A stretch of DNA of 6,179 bases from Alphaproteobacteria bacterium. GTDB lineage: Bacteria > Pseudomonadota > Alphaproteobacteria > Rhizobiales > Aestuariivirgaceae. Numbering within the stretch: position 1 is the stretch's first letter; each line of letters opens with the position of its first letter. The translations under genes and the position numbers were made by a program. Location of the stretch: the NCBI GenBank assembly GCA_005884715.1, contig VAZZ01000110.1, forward strand, positions 3,258 through 9,436, given 5' to 3'. The notes beneath the pieces are model-generated. The model had not been told where the DNA came from and searched no databases. It saw only the letters and a list, made by a program, of their open reading frames with translations. Of this stretch, positions 5,277 through 6,179 are shown one piece after another.

Positions 5277-5932
5277 TGATGGCCGATGGACCGATCCTGA
5301 CCTTCGCCCGCTCGCCGAGTCTTGCCGAACAGGCAGCCGAGGCGATCGTCGGCGGCATCGCCGCTGGCATTTTCAAGCCGGGCGAAAGGCTGGTCGAGAC
5401 CAACCTCGCCGCCACTTTGCAGATGAGCCGCGTGCCGTTGCGCGAGGCGCTGAAGATTCTGGAGGCCCAGGGCATCGTGGCCAGCACCCCTCATCGCGGC
5501 ACCTTCATTCCAACCTTCGATGACAATCGTGTCGACCAGATCTGCGAGGCGCGTATTGCACTGGAGAAGATTGCCCTGCGTGATGCGGTCAACAATCGGC
5601 GACAGCTGCCGGCGCTGATCAAGCGGCTTGACGGCATCATCGCCACGATGGAACAGGCGGCGAGCCGGTTGAACTGGTTGGGTGTCAGCAAGGCTGATCT
5701 CGATTTCCATCGCGCCATTTGCGAGGCTTCTGAAAATGCCATCGTGCGCACACTGTGGGAATCGCTGGCGCGCCATGTGCTGATCGTTTTCGGCCAGGAG
5801 ATCCGCGACGAGAGGGATGCCGTGATCATGGCTCCGCATCATCGCCGCTTGCGCGACCTGTTGGCCGCAGGCGACCGGGATGCGCTGATCGTCGAGATTC
5901 CGGGTCACATATTGCGTCTGCGCCGCCGCTAG
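5273..5932 (+). CDS. GntR-family transcriptional regulator, FCD subfamily, 219 aa
   Basis: This is a cytoplasmic DNA-binding protein. The N-terminal winged helix-turn-helix covers about residues 16-80: LAEQAAEAIVGGIAAGIFKP, GERLVETNLAATLQMSRVPL with the recognition helix around SRVPLREALKILEAQGIV, and the wing PHRGTFIP at 73-80. The C-terminal all-helical FCD domain (about 87-215) has its likely metal/ligand residues Asp142, His146 (ADLDFHRAI), His190 (PHHRRLRDLL) and His212 (GHI). FCD proteins bind small carboxylates, and ligand usually releases them from DNA. Three consecutive ATG codons occur at 5273, 5276 and 5279, and no in-frame start exists upstream before a stop at 5222. The ribosome site at the start is weak, and a tiny upstream frame overlaps it. 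It is divergent from the transporter operon, which it most likely represses through the palindrome at 5184-5201. Confidence 0.93.
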   Translation: MMMADGPILTFARSPSLAEQAAEAIVGGIAAGIFKPGERLVETNLAATLQMSRVPLREALKILEAQGIVASTPHRGTFIPTFDDNRVDQICEARIALEKIALRDAVNNRRQLPALIKRLDGIIATMEQAASRLNWLGVSKADLDFHRAICEASENAIVRTLWESLARHVLIVFGQEIRDERDAVIMAPHHRRLRDLLAAGDRDALIVEIPGHILRLRRR

Positions 5933-6050
5933 CGGCAGCTGAACGGTCCTCCAACCCTGATCATCGAGGCAAACTCAACATGACGGGGCGATTTCCCGGC
6001 TAGTGCTCACGATTGCCTGTCGATGATTGTTCGGCGATAGTTGCTCGATC
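5933..6050. other. Intergenic stretch between the regulator and the GMC fragment
   Basis: This 118-nt stretch contains no credible gene. A 12-nt palindrome GCCGCTAGCGGC (5925-5936) covers the regulator's stop, but it has no loop and no following T run, so it is not a clear terminator. Two imperfect 13-nt direct repeats, CGATGATTGTTCG (6021-6033) and CGATAGTTGCTCG (6035-6047), lie just before the next start with a 14-nt period and 10 of 13 matches. Confidence 0.4.
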
Positions 6051-6113
6051 ATGACGGCTGAGTGGGACTATATCATTGTGGGCGCGGGCTCGGCCGGTTG
6101 CGCAGTGGCCGGG
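6051..6113 (+). pseudogene. GMC oxidoreductase (choline dehydrogenase-like), N-terminal fragment cut after about 20 codons
   Basis: From the ATG at 6051 the translation is MTAEWDYIIVGAGSAGCAVA. This is the classic N-terminus of the GMC flavoenzyme family, with the FAD-binding GAGSAG at residues 11-16. Intact relatives continue with a G/N-RLS-type segment and then a beta strand ending in LLEAG. Here the similarity stops at the run of six G at 6111-6116. The frame remains open to the window edge, but its residues (GSSRLDRVDMDAQ...) do not resemble a GMC protein. The bases beyond the G run instead make sense on the opposite strand as part of an acetamidase/formamidase. It would have oxidised an alcohol substrate. 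The ribosome site is poor. Confidence 0.75.
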
Positions 6114-6179
6114 GGGTCCTCTCGGCTTGATCGAGTGGATATGGACGCACAGGACATCGCCCTTCTCGGCGCCCATGAC
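6111..6179 (-). pseudogene. Acetamidase/formamidase-family protein, internal fragment (enters from the right edge, truncated at 6111-6116)
   Basis: Read on the minus strand from 6179 the codons give VMGAEKGDVLCVHIHSIKPR followed by G and P. This matches the family's interior segment, usually of the form EGAExGDVLxVxIxxIxPRGPQPxGTT, about residues 93-113 by my recollection of relatives. After Gly-Pro at 6119-6114 the expected continuation is lost, and the strand runs into the complement of the GMC fragment. The frame continues with unrelated residues to a TAG at 6002-6000. The N-terminal part would lie to the right of the window. The fragment has the same orientation as the acetamidase/formamidase start at the left edge and covers a later part of the protein, so it could be another copy of the same gene. 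Confidence 0.65.

Noticed and set aside
5925..5936. A terminator after the regulator gene
   Set aside because: GCCGCTAGCGGC is a loopless palindrome without a T tract and lies over the stop codon.
6114..6179. Continuation of the GMC protein in the plus-strand frame
   Set aside because: The frame is open, but the residues do not match the expected GMC segment. The minus-strand translation of the same bases matches an acetamidase/formamidase interior.

Overview
The window looks like a catabolic and uptake locus from an alphaproteobacterium, most likely of the Rhizobiales type. The basis is moderately high GC, the style of the genes, and a palindromic intergenic repeat that resembles repeats I recall from Bradyrhizobium and Mesorhizobium-like genomes. 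No taxonomic marker is present, so this is an inference.

Layout. A long minus-strand gene set reads leftwards from about 5082. It runs: a periplasmic family 3 solute-binding protein, a gap holding two inverted copies of a palindromic repeat, a first polar-amino-acid-type permease that is broken, a second intact permease, the ATPase, a mandelate racemase/enolase-superfamily enzyme, a short-chain dehydrogenase, and the first 41 codons of an acetamidase/formamidase-family protein that leaves the window at its left edge. The two permease genes and the ATPase are joined by 4-nt ATGA overlaps. The enolase and dehydrogenase genes follow with gaps of 10-11 nt, so this is almost certainly one operon. 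On the plus strand, diverging from it, is a GntR/FCD-family regulator. An 18-bp perfect palindrome lies between the regulator and the binding protein, and candidate -10 elements for both directions overlap it, which suggests the regulator controls both transcripts. A 12-codon upstream reading frame overlaps the regulator start.

At the right end a GMC-oxidoreductase gene begins but is cut after about 20 codons at a run of six G. The remaining bases, read on the minus strand, encode an internal piece of an acetamidase/formamidase-family protein. Both ends of the window therefore carry parts of that family in the same orientation. This is the arrangement expected from a tandem duplication, a circular molecule with a period of roughly 6.3 kb, or a chimeric assembly.

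Together the genes suggest import of a small, probably nitrogen-containing or carboxylated solute, followed by dehydration or epimerisation (enolase superfamily), oxidation (SDR, possibly the GMC enzyme) and amide hydrolysis (acetamidase/formamidase), under substrate-responsive GntR control. The actual substrate cannot be read from the sequence. The points most worth a second look are the broken first permease (an out-of-frame deletion of about 35 nt plus an amber codon), the junction at the right end, the altered active-site set of the enolase-superfamily enzyme, and the regulatory region at 5170-5276.
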